From: Actinomyces timonensis DSM 23838
Lineage (GTDB): Bacteria; Actinomycetota; Actinomycetes; Actinomycetales; Actinomycetaceae
Assembly: GCF_000295095.1 (NCBI RefSeq)
Contig: NZ_JH806632.1
Coordinates: forward strand, 60,946 to 124,945
Length of the DNA stretch: 64,000 bases
Reading direction: 5' to 3'
Below are positions 24,582 to 32,693 of the stretch, in pieces (position 1 is the first letter of the stretch; each line of letters starts with the position of its first letter). The notes below the pieces were generated by a model. That model saw only the letters and a program-made list of their open reading frames with translations, was not told where the DNA came from and ran no database searches. The translations under genes and the position numbers were made by a program.

Positions 24582-26173
24582 TTCTCCTCGACGGCCTCGC
24601 GCATGACGGGGGCGTCGTTGTAGCGGATGAACTCGCCGGCCGCCTCGAGGAAGGGCTCGTGGCCCTTGCCGGTGACGATGACGGTGTCGTCGGGGCCGCA
24701 GAGCTCGACCCCGCGGCGCACGGCGTCGCCGCGCCAGGTGGTGATCTCCTCGACGTCGGCGAGGTCGGGGCGCACGGAGCGCACGCCGTCCAGGATCGCG
24801 TCGCGGATGAGCTGGGGGTCCTCGCTGCGGGGGTTCTCATCGGTGATGACGAGCACGTCCGCCAGGCGGGCGGCGACCTCCCCGAGCATGGGGCGCTTGC
24901 CCTGGTCGCGGTCGCCGTCGGAGCCGAAGACGACGATGAGGCGCCCGGGGGTGATCGGGCGCACGGCGGCGAGCGCCAGCTCCATCGCGTCGGGGGTGTG
25001 GGCGAAGTCGACGATCGTCAGGCCCCGCGTGCCGTCGCGCTGGCTGATGCGCTGCATGCGGCCCGGGATGTTGTGGGCGGTGGCCAGGGCCTGGGCGGCC
25101 ACGTCGGCCGGCACGCCCGCGCGGATCGCCATGACGAGGGCCAGCGCGGCGTTCTGGACGTTGACGAGCCCGGGCAGGGGGCAGCTGGCGGCGATCTCCA
25201 CGCCGTCGGGCCCGTGGAGGGTGAAGGTGGTGGCCGAGTCCGTCAGGGAGACGGCGGCGTCGGCCACCCACCAGTCGGCGGGGGTGTCGCCCTCGTAGGC
25301 CCGCACGCGGTCCACGGGCAGCTCGCCGGCCTGGGCGACCCGCTCGGCCAGCGCAGCGCCCCAGGAGTCGTCGACGCAGATGACGGCGCGCCGGGCGTGC
25401 TCGGGGGTGAAGAGGCCCGCCTTGGCGTCGAGGTACTCCTCCATCGTGTGGTGGAAGTCGAGGTGGTCGCGCTGCAGGTTGGTGAAGCCGGCGACGTCGA
25501 TCTCGGTGCCGTCGAGGCGGTGCAGGACGATGGCGTGGCTGGAGGCCTCCAGGGAGGCGGCGCCCACGCTCTCCTCGACGCACAGCGCCATCATGCGCTG
25601 CAGGACGGGGGCCTCGACGGTGGTGCGGGGGGACTCCACGGACAGGGCGCCTGCCCGCAGTTCCACGGTGCCCGCCATCATGCAGCCGCCGAGGTGGGCG
25701 GTGAGCATGGCGTCGAGGAAGTAGGAGGTGGTGGTCTTGCCGTTCGTGCCGGTGACGGCGGTGGTGACCAGGGAGCGGGAGGGGTGGTGGTAGATCTCCG
25801 CGGACAGGGGGCCCACCATGGCGCGGGGGTCGGCGCAGGTGAGGACGGGGGTGCCGGGGCAGGTCCCGTGGACGATGGCGGCGCCGGCCTCATCGGTGAC
25901 GACGGCGACGGCGCCGGCCTCGACGGCCTGGGCGGCATAGCTGGCGCCGTGGGCGCGGAAGCCGGGCAGGGCCACGAAGAGCTCGCCGGGGGCGGTGTCG
26001 CCGGAGTCGACGGAGGCGCCGGAGACGGTCAGGGGGGTGGGAGTGGTGATGGCTTGGCCATCGGCGGGGGTGGCGGGGCTCAGGGAGAATCGCTGGGCGA
26101 GGTCGCTCAGAGCGATGGGAGCGTTTCGGTGCGGGCGCAGGGCCGCGGCCGACTCGTACGCGTGGTTGCTCAT
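24566..26173 (-). CDS. murE: UDP-MurNAc-L-alanyl-D-glutamate--diamino acid ligase
   Basis: A 535-residue Mur ligase that adds the third residue of the stem peptide. The ATP loop is AVTGTNGKTTTSYF. LEASSHAIVLHRLDG and FTNLQRDHLDFH are family motifs, and VTGKGHEP lies near the end. The amino-acid pocket reads TDENPRSEDP. The Arg typical of diaminopimelate-adding enzymes is kept, but the usual DNPR is ENPR here, so the choice between diaminopimelate and lysine or ornithine is uncertain. Actinomyces walls usually contain lysine and ornithine. The ATG at 26173 has no Shine-Dalgarno sequence but lies 8 nt after TAGATT. A start 30 nt upstream is the alternative. It is 227 bp from ftsI and probably has its own promoter. 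Confidence 0.95.
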   Translation of the reverse strand: MSNHAYESAAALRPHRNAPIALSDLAQRFSLSPATPADGQAITTPTPLTVSGASVDSGDTAPGELFVALPGFRAHGASYAAQAVEAGAVAVVTDEAGAAIVHGTCPGTPVLTCADPRAMVGPLSAEIYHHPSRSLVTTAVTGTNGKTTTSYFLDAMLTAHLGGCMMAGTVELRAGALSVESPRTTVEAPVLQRMMALCVEESVGAASLEASSHAIVLHRLDGTEIDVAGFTNLQRDHLDFHHTMEEYLDAKAGLFTPEHARRAVICVDDSWGAALAERVAQAGELPVDRVRAYEGDTPADWWVADAAVSLTDSATTFTLHGPDGVEIAASCPLPGLVNVQNAALALVMAIRAGVPADVAAQALATAHNIPGRMQRISQRDGTRGLTIVDFAHTPDAMELALAAVRPITPGRLIVVFGSDGDRDQGKRPMLGEVAARLADVLVITDENPRSEDPQLIRDAILDGVRSVRPDLADVEEITTWRGDAVRRGVELCGPDDTVIVTGKGHEPFLEAAGEFIRYNDAPVMREAVEEKWGLA

Positions 26174-26187
26174 AGTCCCACAATCTA
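26174..26187 (-). promoter_or_regulatory. -10-like hexamer upstream of murE
   Basis: TAGATT on the minus strand (26187-26182) ends 8 nt before the murE ATG. With no Shine-Dalgarno sequence, the arrangement suggests an almost leaderless transcript starting inside the dcw cluster. The rest of the 227-bp ftsI-murE gap holds no gene. Confidence 0.4.
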
Positions 26188-26400
26188 TCGCGACCAGCGG
26201 CATGCGCAGATCAGGAGAAGGGCCCAGAATCTGTGATCCCCGCGTCCTCCCATACGGGGCCTGAGGAGCGTGAGCAGAATCTCCCCCGATCTGGGAAGGA
26301 GCGGGCGAGTCGGGGCCTGCGAGCCGGGGCGCCCAGTCGCGAGCCCCATCGTCCGCGCCGCGGCTCGCGCCGTCGCCGCCGTGAGGGCCGCCGCCACCAC

Positions 26401-28227
26401 TCAGCCCTGCCCCGGGGTCGGGCTCGCCCCGCCCTGCTGGTCGGATGTGGTGGCCTGGGCGCCCTGGTGGGCCTTCGCGGTCGCGATGACCGAGGGGTCC
26501 GGGGCGATGCCCAGCTTGTGCAGCGTGGCCAGGGCGACGGTGCGGAAGACGGGGGCGGCGACGACGCCGCCGTAGATGCCCGAGGGCTTGTTGACGATGA
26601 CGGCGGCGGCGATGGCCGGGGCGTGGGCGGGGGTGAAGCCGACGAAGGAGGCGACGGTGGCGTCCTCGGAGATGATCTCCGTGGTGCCGGTCTTGCCTGC
26701 CACGAGGTAGCCGTCGATCGAGGCCTCCTCGGCGGTGCCGCCCTCCTGGGTGACGCCGACGAGCATGTCGGTGAGGGTCGCGGCGGTGGCGTCGGAGACG
26801 ACGCGCACCCCCTCGGGCTGGGCCTGCTGGGTGACGGTGCCGTCCGCCGCGGTCCAGGAGTCGATGACGCGGGGCGCCACACGCACGCCCTTGTTGGCGA
26901 TGGTGGCCAGGACCTGCGCCGACTGGAGCGTGGTCCCGGCGATGCCCTGGCCGAACATGGTGGTGTAGCGTGTGCGGTCGTCCCACTCGGAGGGGGGCGT
27001 GAGCAGTCCGGCGGACTCCCCCGGCAGCTCGATCCCGCTGGGGGCGCCCCAGCCGAAGCGCTCCATGTAGGTGTAGCGGACGTCGTCGGCGACCTTCTCC
27101 CCGATCTGGACGGTGCCGACGTTCGAGGACTCGGCAAGGACCTGCGCCGTCGTCAGCTGCTCGACGCCGTGGGGGTGGGAGTCGACGAAGCTCTGGCCGT
27201 TGGCGGAGGTCCAGGAGTAGGGGACGGTCCAGGTGTCCTCGGGCGTGACCGCGCCCTCCTCCAGGGCGGCGGCGAAGGTGACGACCTTGCCGACGCTGCC
27301 GGGCTCGAAGACGGCCTCGACGCAGCGGGCGCCGCGGTCGCCCTCGGCGGAGGCGGTGGGGTCGCCGGGGTCGACGGTGCGGCTGTCGGCCATGACGAGG
27401 ACCTTGCCGGTGGCCGGCTCCATGACGACGCAGCAGCCCCATTCGGCGCCCTGCGCGGTGACCACCTCGTCGATGGCCTGCTGCGCGAGGACCTGGAGGT
27501 CGGGGTCGAGGGTGAGGGTGACGGTGGCGCCGGGGGTCGAGGCGGTCTCCTCCACCTTCCCCGAGGGGATCTGCGTGCCGGTGCGGCCCACCTCCATCGA
27601 GCCTGATCCGTTGGTGCCGGTGAGCGGCTCGTTCTGCGTGATCTCGATCCCGGCCGTGCCCTCCAGGACGCGGCCGTCGCCCTCGGCGGTCAGGCCGACG
27701 ACGTTGCCCGCGACGTGCCCCGCCGGGTAGGTGCGGCGCACACGCTGGTCGGGCTCGACGCCGCGGATGCCCAGGGCCTTGATCTGGCGCCAGGTGTCCG
27801 GGGGGACGGCCTCGGCGATGACGGAGTAGGTGGACTCCCCCACCATCTTCGCCCCGAGCTCGGCGGCGTCGACCCCGAGGATGGGGGCGAGCTTGTCGGC
27901 GGCGGCCGCGGGGCCGTGGCCGACGACGACGGTCTCGGGCAGGCCGGTGGTGGGGTTGTCCTGCTCGACCTTGTCCTCCCACTGGGCGACGAGCACCTGG
28001 TTGACACCGATGTCGAAGCTCACCGAGGAGGTGGCCAGGATGGTGCCATCGCGGCCGCAGATGTTCCCCCGCAGGGCAACGTTAGTCCATGTCAGAGTGC
28101 GCTCGGCGCGGGCCTTCTCCGCGAGGTCCGGGCCCTGGACCACCTGGAGCCAGGCGGTCTTGCCCGCCGCTGCGGTCAAGCCGGTCAGGCCGAGGAGCTG
28201 CAGGGCGCGACGTCGGCTCGGGTTCAT
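26401..28227 (-). CDS. ftsI: Septal penicillin-binding protein (FtsI/PBP3 type transpeptidase)
   Basis: A 608-residue class B PBP. A short basic start and one membrane segment (ALQLLGLTGLTAAAGKTAWL) anchor it. The dimerisation region includes LRGNICGRDGTILATS and YPAGHVAGNVVGLT. The transpeptidase domain has the active-site SVGK in FEPGSVGK (near residue 311), SSN in LAESSNVGT (near 366) and KTGT in VAGKTGT (near 509). It crosslinks septal peptidoglycan with FtsW. The Gln/Gly/Thr-rich end is low complexity. Only 6 nt separate it from ftsL. Confidence 0.96.
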   Translation of the reverse strand: MNPSRRRALQLLGLTGLTAAAGKTAWLQVVQGPDLAEKARAERTLTWTNVALRGNICGRDGTILATSSVSFDIGVNQVLVAQWEDKVEQDNPTTGLPETVVVGHGPAAAADKLAPILGVDAAELGAKMVGESTYSVIAEAVPPDTWRQIKALGIRGVEPDQRVRRTYPAGHVAGNVVGLTAEGDGRVLEGTAGIEITQNEPLTGTNGSGSMEVGRTGTQIPSGKVEETASTPGATVTLTLDPDLQVLAQQAIDEVVTAQGAEWGCCVVMEPATGKVLVMADSRTVDPGDPTASAEGDRGARCVEAVFEPGSVGKVVTFAAALEEGAVTPEDTWTVPYSWTSANGQSFVDSHPHGVEQLTTAQVLAESSNVGTVQIGEKVADDVRYTYMERFGWGAPSGIELPGESAGLLTPPSEWDDRTRYTTMFGQGIAGTTLQSAQVLATIANKGVRVAPRVIDSWTAADGTVTQQAQPEGVRVVSDATAATLTDMLVGVTQEGGTAEEASIDGYLVAGKTGTTEIISEDATVASFVGFTPAHAPAIAAAVIVNKPSGIYGGVVAAPVFRTVALATLHKLGIAPDPSVIATAKAHQGAQATTSDQQGGASPTPGQG

Positions 28228-28233
28228 CGGCGG

Positions 28234-28755
28234 TTACTGCCCACTCGCGCCGGTGCTGCCGGAAGCACCAGCAGTGCCGGAGCTCCCCCCGCTCCCGGCC
28301 GCGCCGGTCGCGCCCGCGGCGCTGCCGCCGGTGACGGTGCCGCTGCGCAGGTCGACGACGCCGGGTGCGGCGGCGGGCACCATGCCGAGCTCGCTGGCGC
28401 GCTTGGCCAGGGCGTCGGGCGCCGCGGCGTCGTTCACCTGGCCGCGCACCGTCTCCACGTGGTCCTGGACGACGTCGAGCTCGGCGGAGGCCTTCTGGAG
28501 GTCGTAGGCGGTGGCGGCCATCTTGGCGTTGAGGACCATGGTGGTCGCCAGCGCTCCGACGAGGATCGCGGCGATGAGCAGGACGAAGGGGATGGTGGAG
28601 CGGCCGGGCGCGATGCCCCGCACCACTCGCAGCTGGCGCTGGGAGCGCGAGGCCTCCTGGGCGCCGGCCTGGGGGCGGGCGGCGCGGCGGCTCCCCTCCC
28701 AGGTCCTCGTGGTGGGGCTGGTGGGTCGTGCCGTGGCGACGGTTGCGGCGCTCAT
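28234..28755 (-). CDS. ftsL: FtsL-like septum protein
   Basis: A 173-residue bitopic protein between rsmH and ftsI, the normal position of ftsL. A cytoplasmic part of about 55 residues precedes one membrane helix (IPFVLLIAAILVGALATTMV), then a short coiled coil (YDLQKASAELDVVQDHVETV). It ends in an unusual Gly/Ala/Ser/Thr-rich tail of about 45 residues. Assignment rests on position and topology, since FtsL sequences are poorly conserved. The ATG overlaps the rsmH stop by 4 nt. Confidence 0.85.
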   Translation of the reverse strand: MSAATVATARPTSPTTRTWEGSRRAARPQAGAQEASRSQRQLRVVRGIAPGRSTIPFVLLIAAILVGALATTMVLNAKMAATAYDLQKASAELDVVQDHVETVRGQVNDAAAPDALAKRASELGMVPAAAPGVVDLRSGTVTGGSAAGATGAAGSGGSSGTAGASGSTGASGQ

Positions 28756-29834
28756 CGGCTCCTCCTTCCTCGATCGGTCTGTGCTCTGCGGCGGTGTGCC
28801 GGTTCAGGGGCCGGTGCAAGGGAGGCGGGGCGGGTTCGGGTGACGGCCCGCAGGCGCACGGGGGCGCTGCGGGGGTTGGCGGCGAGCTCGGCCTCATCGG
28901 CCCGCTCGGCGCCCCGGGTGAGGGGCTCCAGGTAGGGGCGGTCCTCCTCCGGGATGATGGGAAGGCCCTGGGGGGCCCTGCTGGTGGAGCCGGCGGTGAT
29001 CGTCTGCTTGACGATCCGGTCCTCCAGGCTCTGGTAGGACTCGACGACGAGGCGCCCGCCGACCCTCAGGGAGTTGAGGGCCCGGGGCACGGCGCGCTCG
29101 AGGACGTCGAGCTCGGCGTTGACGGCGATCCGCAGCGCCTGGAAGGCGCGCTTGGCCGGGTGCCCTCCGGTGCGGCGCGCGGCGGCGGGGATCGCGTCGC
29201 GCACCAGCTCGGCGAGCTCGTCGGTGCGCGCCAGCGGCGCGCCGGCCTCGCGCCGGGCAACGATCGCCTGGGCGATGCGGGGGGCGAAGCGCTCCTCGCC
29301 GTAGACGCGCAGGATGCGGGTGAGCTCGGCGGCGTCGGCGATGGCGAGGATCTCGGCGGCCGTCGGGCCCGAGTCCTGGTCCATGCGCATGTCGAGCGGC
29401 GCCGGGCGGGCGTAGGAGAAGCCGCGCTCGGCGTCGTCGAGCTGGAGGGAGGAGACCCCGAGGTCCATGAGGACGGCGTCGACGACGCCCACGCCCTCCT
29501 CAGCAACCAGGGCGTGCTCGCGCGCCACGTCCTCGACGGCGTCGTAGGTGGCCCGCACGGCGGTGAAGCGCTCGCCGAAGGGAGCGAGGCGCTCGCTGGC
29601 CAGGGCGATGGCCTGGGGGTCGCGGTCGATGCCGATGACGCGCAGGGTCTCGAAGCGCTCCAGGGCGCCCTCGCTGTGGCCGCCCATGCCGAGGGTGCAG
29701 TCGATGAGCACGGGGGTGGCGCCGCTGGCGGCGGCCTCCTCGATGGCGGGGGCCATGAGGTCGAGGCAGCGGGCGAGGAGCACCGGGGTGTGCCGCTGCG
29801 ACGCGGGCGCCGCGCCGGTGGTGGATGCGCTCAT
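28752..29834 (-). CDS. rsmH: 16S rRNA (cytosine(1402)-N(4))-methyltransferase
   Basis: A 360-residue SAM-dependent enzyme that methylates C1402 of 16S rRNA. HTPVLLARCLDLM opens the domain. LIDCTLGMGGHSEGALE is the SAM loop, GIDRDPQAIALASERL the acidic loop, and DAVLMDLGVSSLQLDDAERG the family signature. KRAFQALRIAVNAELDVLE lies in the inserted helical domain. It is the second gene of the dcw cluster, 174 bp after mraZ, with a ribosome binding site (GGAGGAG). Confidence 0.95.
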   Translation of the reverse strand: MSASTTGAAPASQRHTPVLLARCLDLMAPAIEEAAASGATPVLIDCTLGMGGHSEGALERFETLRVIGIDRDPQAIALASERLAPFGERFTAVRATYDAVEDVAREHALVAEEGVGVVDAVLMDLGVSSLQLDDAERGFSYARPAPLDMRMDQDSGPTAAEILAIADAAELTRILRVYGEERFAPRIAQAIVARREAGAPLARTDELAELVRDAIPAAARRTGGHPAKRAFQALRIAVNAELDVLERAVPRALNSLRVGGRLVVESYQSLEDRIVKQTITAGSTSRAPQGLPIIPEEDRPYLEPLTRGAERADEAELAANPRSAPVRLRAVTRTRPASLAPAPEPAHRRRAQTDRGRRSR

Positions 29835-30008
29835 CGGTGCTCCTCCTTCCTGTTGTGCTGTGGTGCTGGGGCGGCGCCTCGGGCGCCGGGCCGGTCGGCC
29901 GCTGATCGTCCTGCCAGGACTCCTCCCGCAGGTTCCGGCGCCGGGGAAGAGGCGTCGGATGCGGCGGCGGGCGGAGACCTCACGGGGCGATCCGGCTGGG
30001 CCGATCGG

Positions 30009-30440
30009 TTAGAAGAAGCCGGGGATGATCTCCTCGGCGGTGTCGGCGAAGACCTGCTCCTGGGCGCTCAGGTAGTTCTCCCAGGCGGTGGCGTCCCAGA
30101 TCTCGACGCGCGACCCGGCGCCGATGACGGCCAGGTCGCGATCCAGGCCGGCGTAGGCGCGCAGCGGGGCGGGCAGTGTGATGCGGCCCTGCTTGTCGGG
30201 GATCTGGGAGTCGGCGCCGGAGAGCATGACGCGGACGTAGTCGCGCGCCTGCTTCTGCGCCAGGGGCGCCTCGCGGAGCTGGGCGTACATGCGCTCGAAC
30301 TCCGCGGTGGTGAAGGCGTAGAGGCAGTGCTCCTGGCCTCGGGTCAGGACGATGCCCCCCGCCAGTTCCTCCCGGAACTTCGCCGGGAGGATGAGGCGGC
30401 CCTTGTCGTCGAGGCGGGGGGCGTGGGTGCCCAGGAACAT
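30009..30440 (-). CDS. mraZ: Transcriptional regulator MraZ
   Basis: A 143-residue AbrB-fold protein with two repeats of the MraZ fold. [24 protein letters not shown] starts the first repeat and [18 protein letters not shown] the second, each with the D-x-K/Q-G-R core. MraZ represses its own operon by binding direct repeats spaced 10 bp. Such repeats lie at 30475-30499 within its promoter. The ATG at 30440 (AAGGAG upstream) is chosen over a 34-codon longer frame because family members begin MFLG. Confidence 0.95.
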   Translation of the reverse strand: MFLGTHAPRLDDKGRLILPAKFREELAGGIVLTRGQEHCLYAFTTAEFERMYAQLREAPLAQKQARDYVRVMLSGADSQIPDKQGRITLPAPLRAYAGLDRDLAVIGAGSRVEIWDATAWENYLSAQEQVFADTAEEIIPGFF

Positions 30441-30474
30441 CGGGTCCACTCCTTCCCCTCGACGATCCAATGGA

Positions 30475-30519
30475 CTCCACCCTACTCCACTTCCCTCCCT
30501 TTCCAACCACCTTGACATC
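30475..30519 (-). promoter_or_regulatory. mraZ promoter with three MraZ boxes
   Basis: On the plus strand CTCCA/C motifs start at 30475, 30485 and 30495, exactly 10 bp apart. On the minus strand this reads GGGAG-N5-TGGAG-N5-TGGAG, the direct-repeat pattern MraZ binds. A promoter (TTGGAA or GTTGGA, 16-17 bp, TAGGGT) overlaps the boxes, so binding should repress mraZ. The boxes lie 35-60 bp upstream of the mraZ start codon. Confidence 0.65.
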
Positions 30520-30555
30520 CACTTGTGATGGATATCCGCCAACCCTCGATGGAAG

Positions 30556-30575
30556 AACCGCGAGATTCCGCGGTT
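30556..30575. promoter_or_regulatory. Inverted repeat upstream of mraZ
   Basis: AACCGCG (30556-30562) and CGCGGTT (30569-30575) form a perfect 7-6-7 inverted repeat between the mraZ promoter and a plus-strand MraZ-box pair. It may be an operator or a small hairpin. Evidence is symmetry only. Confidence 0.3.
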
Positions 30576-30583
30576 TCACGCGG

Positions 30584-30598
30584 TGGAGGGAAGTGGGG
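30584..30598 (+). promoter_or_regulatory. Plus-strand MraZ-box-like pair 1
   Basis: TGGAG at 30584 and TGGGG at 30594 are spaced 10 bp. Together they contain GGAGGGAAGTGG, the same 12-bp core as in the mraZ operator but on the opposite strand. No gene starts just downstream on this strand. Confidence 0.45.
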
Positions 30599-30609
30599 GA
30601 AACAACGGC

Positions 30610-30645
30610 GCCGGGCCCGCCACCATGAGTGGTGGCGGGCCCGGC
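30610..30645. terminator. Strong hairpin terminator between DUF3040 gene and mraZ
   Basis: GCCGGGCCCGCCACC (30610-30624) and GGTGGCGGGCCCGGC (30631-30645) form a perfect 15-bp stem with the loop ATGAGT. There is no T run. It would stop readthrough from the DUF3040 gene. The upper stem CCGCCACC/GGTGGCGG is the same as in the rpsO terminator at 51583-51624. Confidence 0.75.
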
Positions 30646-30740
30646 GTGCGGGTATGGGGTGTGGATCGGGGTGGAACGGGGGTGGGGAGCGCCCGTCCAG
30701 GGGTCTCGACGGCGTGAAGGAGGGAGCGTCAGCGCTCCCG

Positions 30741-30755
30741 TGGAGGGAAGTGGAG
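30741..30755 (+). promoter_or_regulatory. Plus-strand MraZ-box-like pair 2
   Basis: TGGAG occurs at 30741 and 30751 with 10-bp spacing and the core GGAGGGAAGTGG. A small hairpin (GGGAGCG/CGCTCCC, 30722-30739) lies just before it. Confidence 0.45.
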
Positions 30756-30777
30756 GAGGGGGTTGGGGAGAGATGCG

Positions 30778-30792
30778 GGGAGGGAAGTGGAG
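30778..30792 (+). promoter_or_regulatory. Plus-strand MraZ-box-like pair 3
   Basis: GGGAG at 30778 and TGGAG at 30788 repeat the 10-bp spacing and the core GGAGGGAAGTGG. It lies near the 3' end of the DUF3040 gene. Confidence 0.4.
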
Positions 30793-30813
30793 GGGAGCCG
30801 GGGACGGCGCCTC

Positions 30814-30839
30814 AGCGCTCGTCGTCAGCGCTCGTCGTC
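30814..30839. repeat. 13-bp tandem duplication across the DUF3040 stop codon
   Basis: AGCGCTCGTCGTC is repeated twice head to tail (30814-30826 and 30827-30839). The stop codon (30825-30827) spans the junction. It looks like a recent slippage event at the gene's 3' end. Confidence 0.7.
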
Positions 30840-31217
30840 CTGGCGGCGCTCCCAGCGCTCGGACTGGCGCTCCATGAAGCTGGAGCGGCCCGCCCGGGAC
30901 GAGCCGCGGCCGGACTGCGAGTCCTTGAGCAGTGGGGGGCGGCGCACCATGAGCGCGACACCGGCGACGGCGAGCCCGAAGCCCGCCACGCCGACGATGA
31001 CTGAGACGAGGCCGTTGCCGTGGCCCAGCACGACGCCGGAGACAACGACGACCAGCCCGATGAGCACCAGGGCGATTCCCCAGCCGATGTTCCTCGGGGA
31101 GACGCGCGCGAGATGGCGCTCGGGATGCTGGATGGTCTCCGCGAGGTCGGGGTCCTCCTCATGGAGCTGGCGCTCGAGGTCTCGCAGCACCCGCTGCTCG
31201 CGCTCCGAGAGCGACAT
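30825..31217 (-). CDS. DUF3040 family membrane protein
   Basis: A 130-residue protein. MSLSEREQRVLRDLERQLHEEDP is the N-terminal signature of DUF3040, a family found only in actinobacteria. Two hydrophobic segments follow (IGWGIALVLIGLVVVVSGVV and VSVIVGVAGFGLAVAGVALM), then a basic, Gln/Arg-rich tail. Function is unknown, although the gene often lies near dinB and the dcw cluster. The ATG at 31217 (GAGGG upstream) matches the family start better than a GTG 27 nt upstream. Confidence 0.85.
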   Translation of the reverse strand: MSLSEREQRVLRDLERQLHEEDPDLAETIQHPERHLARVSPRNIGWGIALVLIGLVVVVSGVVLGHGNGLVSVIVGVAGFGLAVAGVALMVRRPPLLKDSQSGRGSSRAGRSSFMERQSERWERRQDDER

Positions 31218-31382
31218 GCCGGTCCCTCGCTTCCTGTTCGCCACTGCGCCTCGCAGCCCTGGGGCAATGGGAGCGGGGCATGGCCGGGACCGGCTCTCGG
31301 AGCCCGGCCTGAAGCCCCGAGTCGGTTGCTCATGACGATATGCCGAGCCCAGGGATTCGCCTCCGAGTCTACTTGCTCTGGT

Positions 31383-32609
31383 TCACCGACCGCTAACCGG
31401 CGGGCGCAGAAGACTGGCGGGGGCCACGGCTCCCGCTCCCCATCGGCGCCGGACCTCGTCGGCGGCACGCTCGGGGGCCCCGCGGCGCGGGTCGTCGTCG
31501 AGGAGCAACTGGACGCCGTCGTCGCCGCGGCTCAGGCCCTCGCATCGCACGCCGAGGAGCCGGTACCCGCCCGGCGGGGTGGGCAGGGCCTCGAAGAGCG
31601 ACTCGACGGTCTGCCACACGTCGCGGGCGAGGTCCGTGGGATCGGCAAGGGTGCGCGAGCGGGTGACGGTGGTGAAGTCGGCGCCCCGGGCCTTGAGGAC
31701 GACGACGCGCGCCCGCAGCTCCCCCGCCCTCAGGCGCGCCGCGCACTGGTGGCACTGGTCGAGCAGGACGCGGCGGGCGTGGTCGCGGTCGCGCACGAGG
31801 TCGAAGAAGGTGGACTCCGTGCCCACGGACTTCTCCTCGCGGCCGGGGCTGACGGGGCGCGGGTCGATCCCGTGGGACAGGGCGGACAGGTGGTGGGCGG
31901 CGGAGGGCCCGAGGATCCGGGTGAGGGTGCGCGTGTCGGCGGCGGCCAGCGCGCGCACGTCCGTGATGCCCCAGCGGGCGAGGGCGGCCTCGCTCTTGGC
32001 GCCCACTCCCCACATGGCGCCCACGGGCAGGAGGTCGAGGAAGTCCTGGGTGGCGGTGGCGGGGATGAGGAGGAGCCCATCGGGCTTGGCGTGGGAGGAG
32101 GCGAGCTTGGCGACGAATTTGGTCGACGCGATGCCCACGGAGGCCGGCAGTCCCAGGCGGCCGCGGATCTCGCGGCGGATCCAGCCGCCGATGGCGGCGG
32201 GGCTGCCCATGCGGCGGCGCGCGCCGGCGACGTCGAGGAAGGCCTCGTCGACACTGACCTTCTCCAGCACGGGGGTGACCTCCCCCAGGATGCCCATGAC
32301 GGCCCGCGAGACCTCGCTGTAGTGGCGGTGGCGCACGGGCAGGACGACGGCCTGCGGGCATCGGCGCATCGCCTCGGCCATGGACATCGCGGAGGCCACC
32401 CCGTAGGCGCGCGCCTCGTAGGTGGCGGCGGAGACGACCCCGCGCCCCTCGGTGCCACCCACGATGACGGGGCGGCCGGCGAGCTCGGGGTGGTCGAGGA
32501 GCTCGACGGAGGCGAAGAAGGCGTCCATGTCGACGTGGAGGATGGGGGTGGCCGAGTCGTCGTCCCCCCAGTCGCGGCGGGCGCTGGCGGCGCGCGGGGC
32601 CCTGCTCAT
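31383..32609 (-). CDS. dinB: DNA polymerase IV (Y family)
   Basis: A 408-residue translesion polymerase. ILHVDMDAFFASVEL holds the first catalytic Asp pair, VVSAATYEARAYGVASAM binds the incoming nucleotide, and KVSVDEAFLDVAG gives the Asp-Glu pair. GIASTKFVAKLAS follows. The little-finger region (HLSALSHGIDPRPVSP ... EKSVGTESTF) is present, but no clear C-terminal beta-clamp motif is obvious. A ribosome binding site (GGGGGAGGAG) precedes the ATG. It is divergent from the spermidine synthase-like gene, with 84 bp between. Confidence 0.93.
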   Translation of the reverse strand: MSRAPRAASARRDWGDDDSATPILHVDMDAFFASVELLDHPELAGRPVIVGGTEGRGVVSAATYEARAYGVASAMSMAEAMRRCPQAVVLPVRHRHYSEVSRAVMGILGEVTPVLEKVSVDEAFLDVAGARRRMGSPAAIGGWIRREIRGRLGLPASVGIASTKFVAKLASSHAKPDGLLLIPATATQDFLDLLPVGAMWGVGAKSEAALARWGITDVRALAAADTRTLTRILGPSAAHHLSALSHGIDPRPVSPGREEKSVGTESTFFDLVRDRDHARRVLLDQCHQCAARLRAGELRARVVVLKARGADFTTVTRSRTLADPTDLARDVWQTVESLFEALPTPPGGYRLLGVRCEGLSRGDDGVQLLLDDDPRRGAPERAADEVRRRWGAGAVAPASLLRPPVSGR

Positions 32610-32681
32610 ACGCGCTCCTCCCCCGCTGGCGCCCGCTTGGGCGCCCCGCTGATCCGATCAGTGGCAGTGACGGGCTCAGGC

Positions 32682-32693
32682 TAACGTGCTCCT
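32682..32693 (+). promoter_or_regulatory. -10 hexamer of a probable leaderless mRNA (spermidine synthase-like gene)
   Basis: TAACGT (32682-32687) is followed by 6 nt and then the GTG start at 32694, with no Shine-Dalgarno sequence. Confidence 0.45.

Noticed and set aside
26174-27982. Upstream extension of the murE frame to 1138 codons
   Set aside because: The extension reads through ftsI in the wrong frame and is Arg/Gly/His-rich; MurE homology starts near 26173.
30512-30540. TTGACA at 30512-30517 as a plus-strand -35
   Set aside because: No suitable -10 lies 16-19 bp downstream; the nearest AT-rich hexamer is about 13 bp away.
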